Of a stretch of 64,000 nt of DNA, positions 8,079 through 18,318 are shown piece after piece (position 1 is the stretch's first letter; each line of letters starts with the position of its first letter). A program made the translations under genes and the position numbers. A model generated the notes under the pieces. It ran no database searches and was not told the DNA's origin. It was given only the letters and a program-made list of their open reading frames with translations. This DNA is from Halobacillus litoralis (GTDB lineage: Bacteria > Bacillota > Bacilli > Bacillales > Halobacillaceae), in the NCBI RefSeq assembly GCF_020524085.2, contig NZ_CP129016.1:2970001-3034000 (forward strand). Direction: 5' to 3'.

Positions 8079-9364
8079 TAAGATTCCCCTCCTTCTTTAC
8101 TCGTCAAAAAGTAAATCGTGTCCAATTCGATCTTTTTAGCCATTTGTACCACTTGTTCTTTCGTAACTTTTCGAATATTATCGATCAATTCATTCGCAGG
8201 CATTTCCGCACCTGATAACATTTGATGATAAAGGACTTCGATCATTCCGTTTGCATTATCCATTGTTTCCAGGAGTTGGTGAATGACCTGTTCTTTGGTC
8301 TCTTCGACTTGTTCCTCAGTGAAATCCCCGTTCTTCATTGCGTCCATCTGTTCTAAAATGATTGATTTCGCCTGATCAAAATCCTTAGGATCCACCCCAC
8401 TGAAGACAAGCAGAAGACCTTTATGACTCTCAAACCTTGAAGCGGCATAATAAGCTAAGCTGTGCTTCTCACGAACGTTCATAAACAACTTGGAACTAGG
8501 GAAGCCTCCAAATATTCCATTGAATATTTGCAAGGCGTAATAATCGTCATCACCGAACTTCGTATATGTCCGGTAACCTAGATGGAGCTTACCCTGGTTG
8601 ACTTCTTCCCTTTCGACAACTTCTCTCGATTCTTTCACTTCTTTCGTGACAGATACCTGGTCGTCATCCGCGTTTGTGCTTCCTTTTCTTGAAAAATACT
8701 GATCTGTCAGCTTTTCAATCGCTTTTTGATCCATATCACCAATCACATACACGTCCAACATATCGTTTGCGATCATGTCTTTATAATAAGCGTAGAGCTT
8801 TTCAGATGTAATAGTTTTGAGGTCTTCCAGGTAACCATGCACATGTAAAGCATAAGGTTCGTCTTTGCACATGTGATCCATGAGTCTCATATTGGCATAA
8901 CTCATTTTGTCATCTTTGATGCTGGTTATTTTTTGCTCAAGGGTCTGTTTTTCACGATCGACGATAGAGGAATCGAAACCTTCCCCTTCTGTCTTCGGAT
9001 CGAAGAGCACCTCATTAAATAATTGGACCGCTTCTTCAAGAATCGGTTCCTGATCATTCAAGTATGCTTCATTAACAACTTCCATGCGGAAACTAATGAC
9101 ATGGTTTTCTCCCTTTTTGGATCCATCACTTGAAAGAGCGGTGCCATATAGGTTTTCAAAAGCAGACTGAAGTGATCGTACATTCGGGTGATTGTTCGTA
9201 GCTTTTTGGAGAACATGTGGCAATAGCGCACGCTCTGTTATCCCTTCTCTTTTTAAAGGGGCTTTGAATTTTGCAACAATCGTAATGGTTTTGTATTTTT
9301 TGCTTGGTAAAATATGTAGACGATACCCTTCTTTTTCGAGTAACGTTTCTTTAGTAATTTTCAT
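8078..9364 (-). CDS. ymfF: YmfF, M16 family peptidase-like protein without the zinc motif
   Basis: This 428-residue protein has the M16 fold, but where HxxEH should be it reads ALLPHVLQKAT, so it should not bind zinc. By family knowledge it is the non-catalytic partner of YmfH. The ATG at 9364 is chosen because AAGGAGG lies 7 bases upstream; the ATG at 9370 would abut that site. It is the first gene of ymfF-ymfH-ymfI. Confidence 0.9.
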   Translation of the reverse strand: MKITKETLLEKEGYRLHILPSKKYKTITIVAKFKAPLKREGITERALLPHVLQKATNNHPNVRSLQSAFENLYGTALSSDGSKKGENHVISFRMEVVNEAYLNDQEPILEEAVQLFNEVLFDPKTEGEGFDSSIVDREKQTLEQKITSIKDDKMSYANMRLMDHMCKDEPYALHVHGYLEDLKTITSEKLYAYYKDMIANDMLDVYVIGDMDQKAIEKLTDQYFSRKGSTNADDDQVSVTKEVKESREVVEREEVNQGKLHLGYRTYTKFGDDDYYALQIFNGIFGGFPSSKLFMNVREKHSLAYYAASRFESHKGLLLVFSGVDPKDFDQAKSIILEQMDAMKNGDFTEEQVEETKEQVIHQLLETMDNANGMIEVLYHQMLSGAEMPANELIDNIRKVTKEQVVQMAKKIELDTIYFLTSKEGGES

Positions 9365-9461
9365 ATTCATCCTCCTTATCAGTCTCTTCTATTATAGACC
9401 TACATGTCCATATTCATCCATTCTAACTAAGTCTCATGCTAAGGTATATGTGTGAAAAAGT

Positions 9462-9498
9462 AAAAAAATTAAGTCCGGCACATGTGTACCGGACTTAA
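9462..9498 (-). terminator. nupQ terminator
   Basis: A 10-bp stem (9469-9478 with 9489-9498) with a 10-base loop lies just beyond the nupQ stop. On the minus strand it runs into seven T residues. It ends the transporter operon before ymfF. Confidence 0.92.
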
Positions 9499-9504
9499 AA
9501 GTAA

Positions 9505-10464
9505 TCAGCGGTTGCCTTTCACATAAGCTTCTCCTAATGACTTTGGTGCTTCCGCTCTTCCGATAAATCCAGCCAGAGCAAGGATTGTCAATACGTAAGG
9601 AGCGATGAGCATAAAGACTGAAGGAACATTTTCCAAAAGGGCAATGTCTGATGAAACAATACTTAAACTTTGAGCAAATCCGAAGAAAATAGCTGCGCCG
9701 AGCGCGCCAAGGGGGTGCCATTTCCCAAAGATGACCGCTGCCAGTGCAATAAACCCTTGCCCCACGATTGTACCGTGTGAGAAGTTATGGCTTACTGTCA
9801 AGGCATACACTGCGCCACCAAGACCACCAAAGGCACCAGAGAGCATCACGCCGATGTATCTCATCTTGTAGACGTTGATTCCGTTTGTATCTGCAGCCAT
9901 TGGATGCTCACCTACAGAGCGTAAACGGAGCCCAAAAGGTGTTTTAAAGATAATGAACCACACAAGGAATGCTAGGGCAATCGCTAAGTATGAAGTCCAG
10001 TACCAACCGGTGAAAAACATGTCTCCAAGTATAGGGATCTTATTAAGTAGAGGAACATTAGAAGAATAGATCGGACTTTCAATGAAATCCGTCTGTCCTT
10101 TATCATACCACTGTTTAGTAAGGAACAACCCAATACCTAAAGCAAGGAAGTTTATAGCCACCCCACTCACGACTTGATCCGCCCTGAAAGTAATCGAAGC
10201 GACCGCGTGAACGAGTGCAAATATAGCGGAAACCACCATAGCGACAAGCAGGGATATGACCGGTGTTGCTGCACCAAAAACACTATAGAAAGTCAAGTTT
10301 GAAACAATGGCTACGAAAGCACCCATGATCATTAAGCCTTCTAGACCAATATTGATGACCCCGGATCTTTCACTGAACACTCCTCCTAAAGCGGTGAAAA
10401 TAAGAGGGGTGGCAAAGACAACAGATGCACCGAGAATACGGCTGATCAATTCAATAATCTCCAT
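9505..10464 (-). CDS. nupQ: Nucleoside ABC transporter, permease subunit 2
   Basis: This is the second integral membrane permease of a BMP-type nucleoside importer, 319 residues with eight or more hydrophobic segments. The GGVFSERSGVINIGLEGLM stretch near the N-terminus is the signature of YufQ/NupQ. It follows nupP directly (adjacent start and stop), with RBS GGAGGGGAAAT. B. subtilis NupNOPQ imports guanosine; the substrate here is inferred by homology. Confidence 0.92.
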   Translation of the reverse strand: MEIIELISRILGASVVFATPLIFTALGGVFSERSGVINIGLEGLMIMGAFVAIVSNLTFYSVFGAATPVISLLVAMVVSAIFALVHAVASITFRADQVVSGVAINFLALGIGLFLTKQWYDKGQTDFIESPIYSSNVPLLNKIPILGDMFFTGWYWTSYLAIALAFLVWFIIFKTPFGLRLRSVGEHPMAADTNGINVYKMRYIGVMLSGAFGGLGGAVYALTVSHNFSHGTIVGQGFIALAAVIFGKWHPLGALGAAIFFGFAQSLSIVSSDIALLENVPSVFMLIAPYVLTILALAGFIGRAEAPKSLGEAYVKGNR

Positions 10465-11514
10465 TTATTTCCCCTCCTTTTTAAACCGAAGAATGACCCA
10501 GCGGATCATGTAGCTTGAAGCTACGAAGAATATGATCAAAGCAATAATAATTTCTACAAGCTCTGTCGGCACACCGGCAGCTGTCGGCATATTCAAAGCT
10601 CCGATCTTCAGGATACCGAAAAGGAAGGCCGCAAGAATGACACCGAAAGCCGTGTTTGCACCTAGAAGAGCGACGGCAATTCCGTCAAATCCAATATTCG
10701 TAAATCCAGATTTAATCGACATGAAGCCGAAAGTACCTAGACCTTCCATCGCTCCTGCAAGTCCTGCAAAAGCACCGGAAATGACCATCGCCAGGATGAT
10801 ATTTTTACTGACATTCATCCCCGCATATTTAGATGCGTGCTGGTTGAACCCTACAGCCCTCAATTCAAATCCAGTCGTTGTACGGTTTATAATGAACCAC
10901 ATAACAAGTGCCATCAGTAAAGCGACAATAAAACCATAGTGAATTCTTGAGTAAAATGTCATTTCTGCAAGCCAGTTCGATTGTAAAGATGCCGTTGCTG
11001 CAACTTTTTCTGTTCGATCCGCACCGTCACTCAATAGATTACGGACGATGGAGTTACTTAAATACAGGGCAATATAGTTCATCATGATTGTAACAATAAC
11101 TTCATGGACGCCTAACTTTGCTTTCAGAAGACCTGGGATAAAGCCCCAGAAAGCACCTGCAATAGCCGCCGCTAGTATGGCCAGAGGCAAATGAAGGATC
11201 ATTGGCAGTTCAAAAGAAATACCAATCCAAACCGAAGCGAGCCAACCCATAAATACCTGGCCTTCCACTCCAATGTTCAACAGTCCTGACCGTAGAGCAA
11301 ATGCAACCGCAAGTCCCGAGAGAATGTAAGGGGTTACCTGTCTGATCGTCTCTCCGAAGAAGTAAGCATCACCAAAAGCACCATTCCATAATGCCGCAAA
11401 GCCTGCAATGGGATTATAACCGAAGATCAACATGATGATGGCACCAGAAATCAGACCGAGCAATACAGAAATGATCGGCACTAATATATTGAATAGTCGA
11501 TTGGAAAACATCAT
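10465..11514 (-). CDS. nupP: Nucleoside ABC transporter, permease subunit 1
   Basis: This is a hydrophobic permease of 349 residues with about ten membrane segments. It contains the family stretch LRSGLLNIGVEGQVFMGWLAS and the cytoplasmic loop FELRAVGFNQHASKYAGMN, which contacts the ATPase. It overlaps nupO by 4 bases and abuts nupQ, so the three are co-translated. It forms the membrane channel together with NupQ. Confidence 0.92.
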   Translation of the reverse strand: MMFSNRLFNILVPIISVLLGLISGAIIMLIFGYNPIAGFAALWNGAFGDAYFFGETIRQVTPYILSGLAVAFALRSGLLNIGVEGQVFMGWLASVWIGISFELPMILHLPLAILAAAIAGAFWGFIPGLLKAKLGVHEVIVTIMMNYIALYLSNSIVRNLLSDGADRTEKVAATASLQSNWLAEMTFYSRIHYGFIVALLMALVMWFIINRTTTGFELRAVGFNQHASKYAGMNVSKNIILAMVISGAFAGLAGAMEGLGTFGFMSIKSGFTNIGFDGIAVALLGANTAFGVILAAFLFGILKIGALNMPTAAGVPTELVEIIIALIIFFVASSYMIRWVILRFKKEGK

Positions 11515-13037
11515 TGCTCACCTGCTTTCTGTGTTGAATTACCAGCCATCAGCAACCCGAGCTTTTGCTCATTTGTTTCTTCCGGTTGGACATCAGCAAT
11601 GATCTGTCCGTCAAACATGACGGCAATCCGATCACTCAAGTTCATGATTTCATCGAGTTCAAATGACAGAAGGAGAACGGCACGACCTTTGTCTCGCTCT
11701 TCAATTAATTTTTTATGGATAAATTCAATGGCTCCAACATCCAAACCCCGTGTGGGTTGAGCAGCTATAATCAAATCCGGGGACCTGTCCACTTCCCGAC
11801 CAATGATCGCTTTTTGCTGATTCCCTCCTGAAAGGGCCCTGGCCGGTGTGTAAGCATCCGGTGTGCGGACATCGTATTCGGCAATTAAATTTTTTGCTTT
11901 TTGGTAAATGTTCTTAAAGTTCATGACACCTTTTTTCGAATAAGGTTTTTGATGATAACTTTGCAGCACCATATTCTCACCAATGGGAAAATCGAGTACA
12001 AGACCGAATTTATGACGGTCCTGCGGGATATGAGAGACACCGGACTGCGTTACTTTACGAGGCGTTAAATTGGTAATTTCCTTACCATGGAGGCGGATGG
12101 TTCCGGATTCACTTCTTCTTAAGCCTGTTATCGCTTCAATCAACTCAGATTGCCCATTTCCATCTACACCTGCGATCCCAACAATCTCACCTGCACGCAC
12201 TTCCAAATTCAGCCCCTTTACCATCTCGACACCACGGACGTCCTTCACGCGTAAATCTTTTATAGAAAGATAGGTTTCCTTAGGTTCAGCTTTTGTTTTC
12301 TCAGTAGAAAAGTTGACATCACGACCCACCATCAAAGAAGCAAGCTCTGTAGGGTTGGTTTCAGAGACATCTACAGTCCCGATTCCCTGTCCTTTACGTA
12401 TGACCGTGCACCGGTCACAGACCTCCATAATCTCCTTCAACTTGTGGGTAATAAGGATGATGGATTTCCCTTCTTTAACGAGGCTTTGCATAATATCAAT
12501 CAGCTCTTTGATTTCCTGAGGAGTAAGAACCGCTGTAGGCTCGTCAAAAATAAGGATTTCCGCTCCTCTATAAAGCGTTTTCAATATTTCTACACGCTGC
12601 TGCATCCCTACGGATATATCACGTATTTTCGCTTTTGGATCGACATTTAGACCGTATCTTTCTGAAAGCTCTCTCACCTGGTCTTCTGCATGTTTCAAGT
12701 TCACCGTTCCTGCTTTTTTCGGTTCGCTTCCTAAAACAATGTTTTCAGTGACTGTAAATGTATCAACAAGCATAAAGTGCTGGTGAACCATCCCAATCCC
12801 TTGTGCGTTTGCTACGTTAGGGTCTGTGATGTTGACTTTCTCTCCACGCACTCTGATTTCTCCTCTTTCCGGCTGATAGAGGCCGAACAGAACGTTCATC
12901 AGTGTAGATTTACCCGCTCCGTTCTCCCCAAGAAGAGCGTGGATTTCACCTTTCTTCACTTGCAAATTAATATTGTCATTCGCTACAATACCCGGAAACT
13001 CTTTTCTAATGTTCAACATTTCAATTACATAGTCCAT
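11511..13037 (-). CDS. nupO: Nucleoside ABC transporter, ATP-binding protein (two ABC domains)
   Basis: This is the energising subunit of the importer, 508 residues with duplicated ATPase domains. The first has Walker A GENGAGKST (about 37-45) and the ABC signature SVGMQQR. The second has a degenerate P-loop GVDGNGQSE and the signature ALSGGNQQK. This unequal pairing is normal for sugar/nucleoside BMP-type transporters. It is separated from the binding protein gene by a terminator-like hairpin, which should leave less ATPase than binding protein. Confidence 0.94.
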   Translation of the reverse strand: MDYVIEMLNIRKEFPGIVANDNINLQVKKGEIHALLGENGAGKSTLMNVLFGLYQPERGEIRVRGEKVNITDPNVANAQGIGMVHQHFMLVDTFTVTENIVLGSEPKKAGTVNLKHAEDQVRELSERYGLNVDPKAKIRDISVGMQQRVEILKTLYRGAEILIFDEPTAVLTPQEIKELIDIMQSLVKEGKSIILITHKLKEIMEVCDRCTVIRKGQGIGTVDVSETNPTELASLMVGRDVNFSTEKTKAEPKETYLSIKDLRVKDVRGVEMVKGLNLEVRAGEIVGIAGVDGNGQSELIEAITGLRRSESGTIRLHGKEITNLTPRKVTQSGVSHIPQDRHKFGLVLDFPIGENMVLQSYHQKPYSKKGVMNFKNIYQKAKNLIAEYDVRTPDAYTPARALSGGNQQKAIIGREVDRSPDLIIAAQPTRGLDVGAIEFIHKKLIEERDKGRAVLLLSFELDEIMNLSDRIAVMFDGQIIADVQPEETNEQKLGLLMAGNSTQKAGEQ

Positions 13038-13132
13038 TCGTCTCTCTCCCTCCCCCGTTCACCTTAAAAAATCACCAAAGGAAAAGGGCCGGAACAATCT
13101 TTTCATTTGATGACTTTCATTGACAGAAGAAA

Positions 13133-13152
13133 AGGCCGGCTCTCACCAGCCC
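13133..13152 (-). terminator. Partial terminator between nupN and nupO
   Basis: A 7-bp stem with two G-U pairs (13146-13152 with 13133-13139, loop 6) is followed on the minus strand by TTTTCTTCT. It starts 14 bases after the nupN stop. Such read-through terminators commonly set a high ratio of binding protein to permease. Confidence 0.6.
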
Positions 13153-13165
13153 TTTCTGACAGTTG

Positions 13166-14287
13166 TTACATTGAATCTAAGAATGTTTGAAGATCTTCAC
13201 GTGTGCTTGGCACTTCAACTTCGCCGTTGACGATTTTCTCTTTCCACTCTTCAACAGCAGAAACGATTTCTTCTGTCATCGCTTCCTCGTTCGTGCGAGC
13301 AATGCTGATCGCATCATCAGCAAGACCAAACTCAAGAACTTCCCCTCCAGGGAACTCTCCGTTCATTGCTTGATTTGCCACTTCTTGAACAGCTATGTCT
13401 ACACGTTTAACCATAGAAGTAAGTGTGACGTTGGAGTCACCGATTTGACCTTCTTCGTGTTGGTCACGGTCGACACCAATGACCCATACCTCTTCATCAG
13501 GATTACTGTTCTTGATGTCTTTCGCTTGAGCGAATACACCGTTACCTGTACCACCGGAAGCATGGTAAATGACATCAATATCTTTGGAGTACATGTTGGA
13601 TGCGATGGCTTGTCCCTTTTGGGAATCGTTAAAGCTCTCTGCATATTCTACTTCAACTTCAATCTCAGGGTTTACAGATTTAACACCTGCAACGAATCCT
13701 GCTTCGAACTTGTTAATCAAGCTTCCATCTACCCCACCAATAAAGCCGACTTTATCTGTGTTCGTCTTGTTAGCTGCAGCTACTCCTGCAAGGAATGAAC
13801 CCTGGTGTTCTTTAAACACGATACTCGCTACGTTATCTCCTTCTTGGACGGAGTCAACAAGAGCGAAGTTCGTATCTGGATATTGCTGAGAAACTTCAGC
13901 GATTGCCGGTTGAAGAAGGTATCCGATTCCATAAATCAAATCATAGTCCTGACGTACAAGACGGTTCAGGTTTGTTGCGTAATCGGCATCACTCTCAGAT
14001 TGAGCGTAATCGATTCCCTCACCTTTGCTCATTCCATTTTCTTCACCAAAAGCCTGTAAGCCTTCCCAAGCAGATTGGTTGAATGACTTATCATCAACCC
14101 CACCCACATCTGTAACCATAGCTACAGAGATATCGCTGTTTTCTTCTCCAGAAGATTCTTCACTGCCAGAGTCATCACTGCTGCTTCCACTGGTTTCTTC
14201 CTCTCCTCCAGAAGAACCACAAGCTGCTAAAAACACACCAAAAGTTAATAAAAATACTAGAACCATAAGAAAACGACTTTTCAACAA
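13166..14287 (-). CDS. nupN: BMP family nucleoside-binding lipoprotein
   Basis: This is the substrate-binding lipoprotein of the importer, 373 residues. A lipoprotein signal peptide ends in LAAC with Cys23, followed by a Ser/Glu/Gly-rich acidic linker and then a periplasmic-binding-type domain (Bmp family, VAMVTDVGGVDDKSFNQ). The start is a TTG at 14287 (a second TTG follows) with AGGGGG 8 bases upstream; an internal ATG at codon 8 would remove the positive N-region. It lies next to the regulator ymfC. Confidence 0.93.
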   Translation of the reverse strand: MLKSRFLMVLVFLLTFGVFLAACGSSGGEEETSGSSSDDSGSEESSGEENSDISVAMVTDVGGVDDKSFNQSAWEGLQAFGEENGMSKGEGIDYAQSESDADYATNLNRLVRQDYDLIYGIGYLLQPAIAEVSQQYPDTNFALVDSVQEGDNVASIVFKEHQGSFLAGVAAANKTNTDKVGFIGGVDGSLINKFEAGFVAGVKSVNPEIEVEVEYAESFNDSQKGQAIASNMYSKDIDVIYHASGGTGNGVFAQAKDIKNSNPDEEVWVIGVDRDQHEEGQIGDSNVTLTSMVKRVDIAVQEVANQAMNGEFPGGEVLEFGLADDAISIARTNEEAMTEEIVSAVEEWKEKIVNGEVEVPSTREDLQTFLDSM

Positions 14288-14399
14288 AACGATTACCCCC
14301 TAATTGTTTAGTATGAAATGAATCAAAATCCAGCAGAATTCAAGTATTTATGACCAGCCTCACCTCCCTAAAATGAATCTGTCACACTTTTGTAAGCCC

Positions 14400-15125
14400 T
14401 TACACTCTTTTTCTTAGCACGTGGAAGCTGAACTTGTCAGCCCTGAAGTAATTGGAGGAAAGTAACATCGGTACATCATCCTGAGAGTAATGCATTTGTC
14501 TCAAAAGTAAGAGAGCCTGGTCAGGCTCACAATTCAGAATCGGAGAAATCCTTTCATGAAAGCCGATCGGTTCAATATGGGTGACCGCATAACCGATGGT
14601 TTTCCCTGTATAGCGCTCTAAAACATTAAATAATGAATCCGCTTCTCTAATTTGATCAATTGGGAGTAAACCTTCTGGAATTTTATCTGTACAATAAACC
14701 ACTGGCTGCTCGTCGGCTGTTCTGACACGTTCGACTTTCGCAATACTATGTACTTCCAGTGGAGAGAATCGTTTCCGGTCTTCTTCTGTGGGCTCGATAA
14801 GCTCTGCAGACAGGTACTGAGACCCCGGGGTCATACCTGATTTCGCAATCATGCCTGTCACACTATCTAATTCTTCAATTCCTGATGTAAACAGAGGTTT
14901 TGGATTAACAAAAGTACCCACCCCATGCCTTCGAGTAACCACCCCTTCTTCTTCTAAAATTCTCAATGCTTCCCTCAGCGTCGCCCTGGATACCCCAAGG
15001 GACTTGGAAAGTTGGAATTCGGATGGTAGCTTTTGCTTTTCTAAAAAGATACCGTTTTCAATATCTCGTTTAATCTGCTCGATCACCTGTAAATATAGAT
15101 GTCGAGTGTCTTGTCTGATGGACAT
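14400..15125 (-). CDS. ymfC: YmfC, GntR/HutC family transcriptional regulator
   Basis: This is a DNA-binding repressor-type protein of 241 residues. A GntR winged helix occupies residues 1-75 ([36 protein letters not shown]). A UTRA effector-binding domain follows and ends with a [22 protein letters not shown] segment. It is adjacent to, and reads toward, the nucleoside transporter, so it may regulate it; the ligand is unknown. The ATG at 15125 has GGGGTG at good distance; the upstream GTG at 15134 overlaps that site. Confidence 0.9.
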   Translation of the reverse strand: MSIRQDTRHLYLQVIEQIKRDIENGIFLEKQKLPSEFQLSKSLGVSRATLREALRILEEEGVVTRRHGVGTFVNPKPLFTSGIEELDSVTGMIAKSGMTPGSQYLSAELIEPTEEDRKRFSPLEVHSIAKVERVRTADEQPVVYCTDKIPEGLLPIDQIREADSLFNVLERYTGKTIGYAVTHIEPIGFHERISPILNCEPDQALLLLRQMHYSQDDVPMLLSSNYFRADKFSFHVLRKRV

Positions 15126-15345
15126 CACTTTCACCCCAAGTCTATTGAACTATCGTCTAGAGATCTGACCTCTGACGTTCGACACATCACATTTTGACAA
15201 TAATATAACACTATTCGATAAATAAATAAATAGAATTAGGACATTTTTATGAATTTTGACTCATTTCCATGTAAACGTTTGATAGATTTAGATCAGCATT
15301 CCATGAATGTAAAATATCTACATTTACAATAGAATAGCTCCCTTT
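15126..15345. other. Upstream region of ymfC
   Basis: This AT-rich stretch between ymfC and repeat copy A has no gene. A cre-like sequence ATGTAAACGTTTGAT (15269-15283) matches the CcpA consensus except at one position. No convincing promoter with both boxes was found for ymfC. Confidence 0.4.
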
Positions 15346-15917
15346 TCTTGAAGACTCAGTTTCGAGATGCTTTCGGGTTTCGTTTGCCATAATGGGATTT
15401 AGGGGTGGATGTGAGAAAGGGACACCTTTACCAAGTTGGATTGTTTTCAGCTATCCCGATTGGAAGAGCATAAAACGCTCTGTATCAAGCTTTCAGGATT
15501 CTAATACCTGAGCAAAGGAGTTTTATTCTAATACTCCCATCAAACTAAATAGCTAATTTTTCGGAGAGTGGTTTCGTGACACTGGTATAGAAAAGGGGCG
15601 GAGGGAAATGGCGAGACTCCTACCTTAAGTGTGGAGGAGCCTCGATCAGCGGCGTATGGACTGGACTGAGCTGACGGAGATAAAGGAAACACGAAGAACG
15701 GAGTGATTCGATGTTGACTTATCATACAGAAGCGAAGGAAGTTTCACTAGCCGCTAGGCGCCGGAAACGGATATCGAAGAGGAAAAAAGTGCAGGGTGAG
15801 ACCCCACAGGACGCAGTCCGAGGAGGCTCACCGCGCTCCCGCGGAAAGCGAGCTATTCCCCGAAGCCCCCATCCACTCAACAAAAGTCTCGAAACTGTAT
15901 CATCAACAATCCTGCCA
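15340..15917 (-). repeat. Composite extragenic repeat, copy A (inverted relative to B and C)
   Basis: This is a non-coding element between spoIIIE and ymfC. Read on the minus strand it has the same plan as copy B: a GGCAGG-bordered end, a type-1 palindromic block (about 15555-15905), a linker containing GCTTGATACAGAGCG, and a shortened type-2 block (15346-15412) missing most of its palindromic core. Bases 15781-15861 match copy B 19547-19627 in reverse complement at 80 of 81 positions. About 154 bases (15625-15778) are extra compared with copy B. The end at 15346-15367 is related to the ends of copy B. Confidence 0.8.
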
Positions 15918-15973
15918 GTTTGTTTAATAAGTATATAAGAAAGCTTCGATTATGTCTTTATTGAAACACACAA

Positions 15974-16006
15974 AAAAGGATCCACCTAATTAGGTTGGAT
16001 CCTTTT
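15974..16006 (-). terminator. spoIIIE terminator
   Basis: An A-rich/T-rich hairpin with the stem AAAAGGATCCA and its complement, one small bulge and a short loop lies 6 bases past the spoIIIE stop. It is followed on the minus strand by TTTTTTG. Confidence 0.9.
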
Positions 16007-16011
16007 AAAAT

Positions 16012-18318
16012 TTATGAAGTATGTTGTTCTTCTGCTTGCTGTGAAACAAGGACAGCACGTGGTTTACTACCTTCATAAGGTCCGACGATACCGTTGTCTT
16101 CCATGGCATCGATCAACCGGGCTGCTCTCGTATATCCGACGCGGAAGCGTCTTTGTATCATAGAAACACTGGCACTTTGCATTTCAATAACCATTTGGAC
16201 CGCTTCAGGATAGAGGTCATCATCCACTTCCTGCTTCACTTCACTTTCCTCTTCAGGGATCATTTCTTCTTGGTACTGCGCTTTTTGCTGCTCCACACAG
16301 AAATTGACGATTCTCTCCACTTCCTCATCGGATAAGAAAGCGCCTTGTACCCTTGTCGGCTTGTTGGAGCCAACTGGTGTAAACAGCATATCCCCTCTTC
16401 CCAAAAGCTTTTCTGCTCCTCCAGAGTCCAAGATCGTTCTTGAATCGGTCTGTGAGGATACACTAAAAGCAATTCTTGATGGAATGTTTGCCTTGATGAC
16501 TCCTGTGATGACATCTACAGAAGGACGCTGAGTAGCGATGATCAAATGGATGCCTGCTGCGCGGGCCATTTGTGCAAGGCGGGTGATGGCATCTTCCACT
16601 TCATTGGAAGCGACCATCATTAAGTCTGCAAGTTCATCTACAAGGACAACAATGTATGGAAGCTGTGGCTGTTCATCTTCATTTTCATGGTTATGCTTTT
16701 TGATATATTCATTGTAGCTTTCGATATTTCTTGTTCCTGTATCTGAAAAGAGATCGTATCTTCGTTCCATTTCAGATACGACTTTCTTCAATGCGCGTGA
16801 AGCTTTCTTAGGATCTGTGACAACCGGAGCTAAAAGGTGTGGAATACCGTTATAGACATTCAATTCAACCTTCTTCGGATCAATCATCATCATTTTCACT
16901 TCATGTGGCTTTGCTCTCATCAGAATACTCGTAATGATGCCGTTAATACAAACACTTTTACCACTTCCGGTCGCACCTGCGACAAGCAAGTGAGGCATTT
17001 TATTTAATTCTGACATAACTGCCTCACCAGAAATGTCTCTCCCCAGAGCAAAGCTTAATTTGGCATCTGGTTTTGATTTGCCCGTTTCCAACACTTCACG
17101 TAATGAGACCATGGACACTTCCTGGTTCGGTACTTCGATTCCGACCGCTGACTTTCCTGGAATAGGCGCTTCAATCCGGATATCCTTCGCCGCCAGTGCT
17201 AAGGCAAGGTCATCATTCAAGTTCACGATTTTACTGACTTTCACCCCTACATCTGGGTACACTTCGTACTTCGTTACCGACGGACCGACATGGACTTTTG
17301 TGACTTTCGCTTTCACACCAAAACTTTGGAAAGTCTTTTCAAGCTTCCTCACGGTCGCCTGGATGTGAGAACGCCCCTGACTTTGCGGAGTGGAAGTAGG
17401 TTCGTCCAATAACTCCAGGCTCGGTAACTGGTAATCCATGTTTTCAAGCTCAGCTGTTGGCATCGATTTTTCAATATTTACTTCATCGACATCCTGTTGC
17501 TCCTCCGTGCCACTTTCTTTCGGCTTATCCGTTTCCGTTTTCTCAGAAGCATAAGCAGTATCAGTAAAGTCTTGTATGATCGGCTCTTGGTTCTGCTCTT
17601 CTACCTGATCATTAGACGTATCATTTAATTCATAAACCACTGTTTCTTCTTCCTGCTCTTCTAATGCCTGCTTTTTCTTTTCTGCTTTTTGCTCTTTCTG
17701 ATCCTTCATCTTTTGCACTTGTTCTGAGCTCATTTCTTTTACTTTTCGGCCAAGCTTAGCAAAGAGCTCACCTATGGATTTTTCACTGACGAAAATCACA
17801 CCGATAATAAATAGGAAAAAAGACAAAATAGCTGCTCCAGCTTTCGCGAAAAGGTAATAACTGATGGAAAGAAGGATCGCACCCGTTAACCCTCCGCCAA
17901 TGCTGTAAAACGGAAGTTCTCCCCTCATCATTCCTGTAATTCTATCCCAGGTCATGGCGAAAATCGAACCTTCGCCAGTCCCAAGCTCAGCAGAAAGTGT
18001 TTCAAGATGTGTGAACAAAAGTAAAGCCGTAACTATGGTGTACACGCCTAATAGGCGTTTATGTAAAAAAACAGGCCACTTTCTTTTTACCATTAAATAC
18101 ACACCAACAATTAGAAAGAACAAGGAGGCGATAAAGTACCATACACCAAACAAGAACTGCCAGAACCTTTCCAAACCTCCTGGAACCGCTCCATCACTGA
18201 TAGCAGAAGCCCCGCTTCCAATGACAGCAATAAAGAGGAAGAATAGCCCTATAAGTTCAAACCTCAAATGGCTTTTCATATTTGATTGCTTTTTCTTCTT
18301 TTTTCTTTTCCTAGCCAT
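16012..18318 (-). CDS. spoIIIE: DNA translocase SpoIIIE (FtsK/SpoIIIE family)
   Basis: This is the septal DNA pump that moves the chromosome into the forespore. The 768 residues comprise four membrane helices (about 20-185), an acidic linker (about 200-310) and a RecA-like motor. The motor has Walker [13 protein letters not shown] and Walker [15 protein letters not shown]-terminal winged-helix gamma domain ([18 protein letters not shown]) reads DNA polarity sequences. The position between ylzJ-tepA and ymfC is that of B. subtilis spoIIIE rather than its paralogue. GGGGAGGAAAG sets the ATG at 18318. Confidence 0.95.
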   Translation of the reverse strand: MARKRKKKKKQSNMKSHLRFELIGLFFLFIAVIGSGASAISDGAVPGGLERFWQFLFGVWYFIASLFFLIVGVYLMVKRKWPVFLHKRLLGVYTIVTALLLFTHLETLSAELGTGEGSIFAMTWDRITGMMRGELPFYSIGGGLTGAILLSISYYLFAKAGAAILSFFLFIIGVIFVSEKSIGELFAKLGRKVKEMSSEQVQKMKDQKEQKAEKKKQALEEQEEETVVYELNDTSNDQVEEQNQEPIIQDFTDTAYASEKTETDKPKESGTEEQQDVDEVNIEKSMPTAELENMDYQLPSLELLDEPTSTPQSQGRSHIQATVRKLEKTFQSFGVKAKVTKVHVGPSVTKYEVYPDVGVKVSKIVNLNDDLALALAAKDIRIEAPIPGKSAVGIEVPNQEVSMVSLREVLETGKSKPDAKLSFALGRDISGEAVMSELNKMPHLLVAGATGSGKSVCINGIITSILMRAKPHEVKMMMIDPKKVELNVYNGIPHLLAPVVTDPKKASRALKKVVSEMERRYDLFSDTGTRNIESYNEYIKKHNHENEDEQPQLPYIVVLVDELADLMMVASNEVEDAITRLAQMARAAGIHLIIATQRPSVDVITGVIKANIPSRIAFSVSSQTDSRTILDSGGAEKLLGRGDMLFTPVGSNKPTRVQGAFLSDEEVERIVNFCVEQQKAQYQEEMIPEEESEVKQEVDDDLYPEAVQMVIEMQSASVSMIQRRFRVGYTRAARLIDAMEDNGIVGPYEGSKPRAVLVSQQAEEQHTS

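Noticed and set aside
14288-14399. Purine riboswitch or CodY box before the nucleoside transporter
   Set aside because: The 112 bases show neither the purine aptamer core nor a recognisable CodY motif; no clear -35/-10 pair either.
15711-15938. Plus-strand 75-codon ORF inside repeat copy A
   Set aside because: It is rich in Arg/Lys/Pro, lies across the palindromic repeat, has no convincing ribosome binding site and its frame is not kept in copies B and C.
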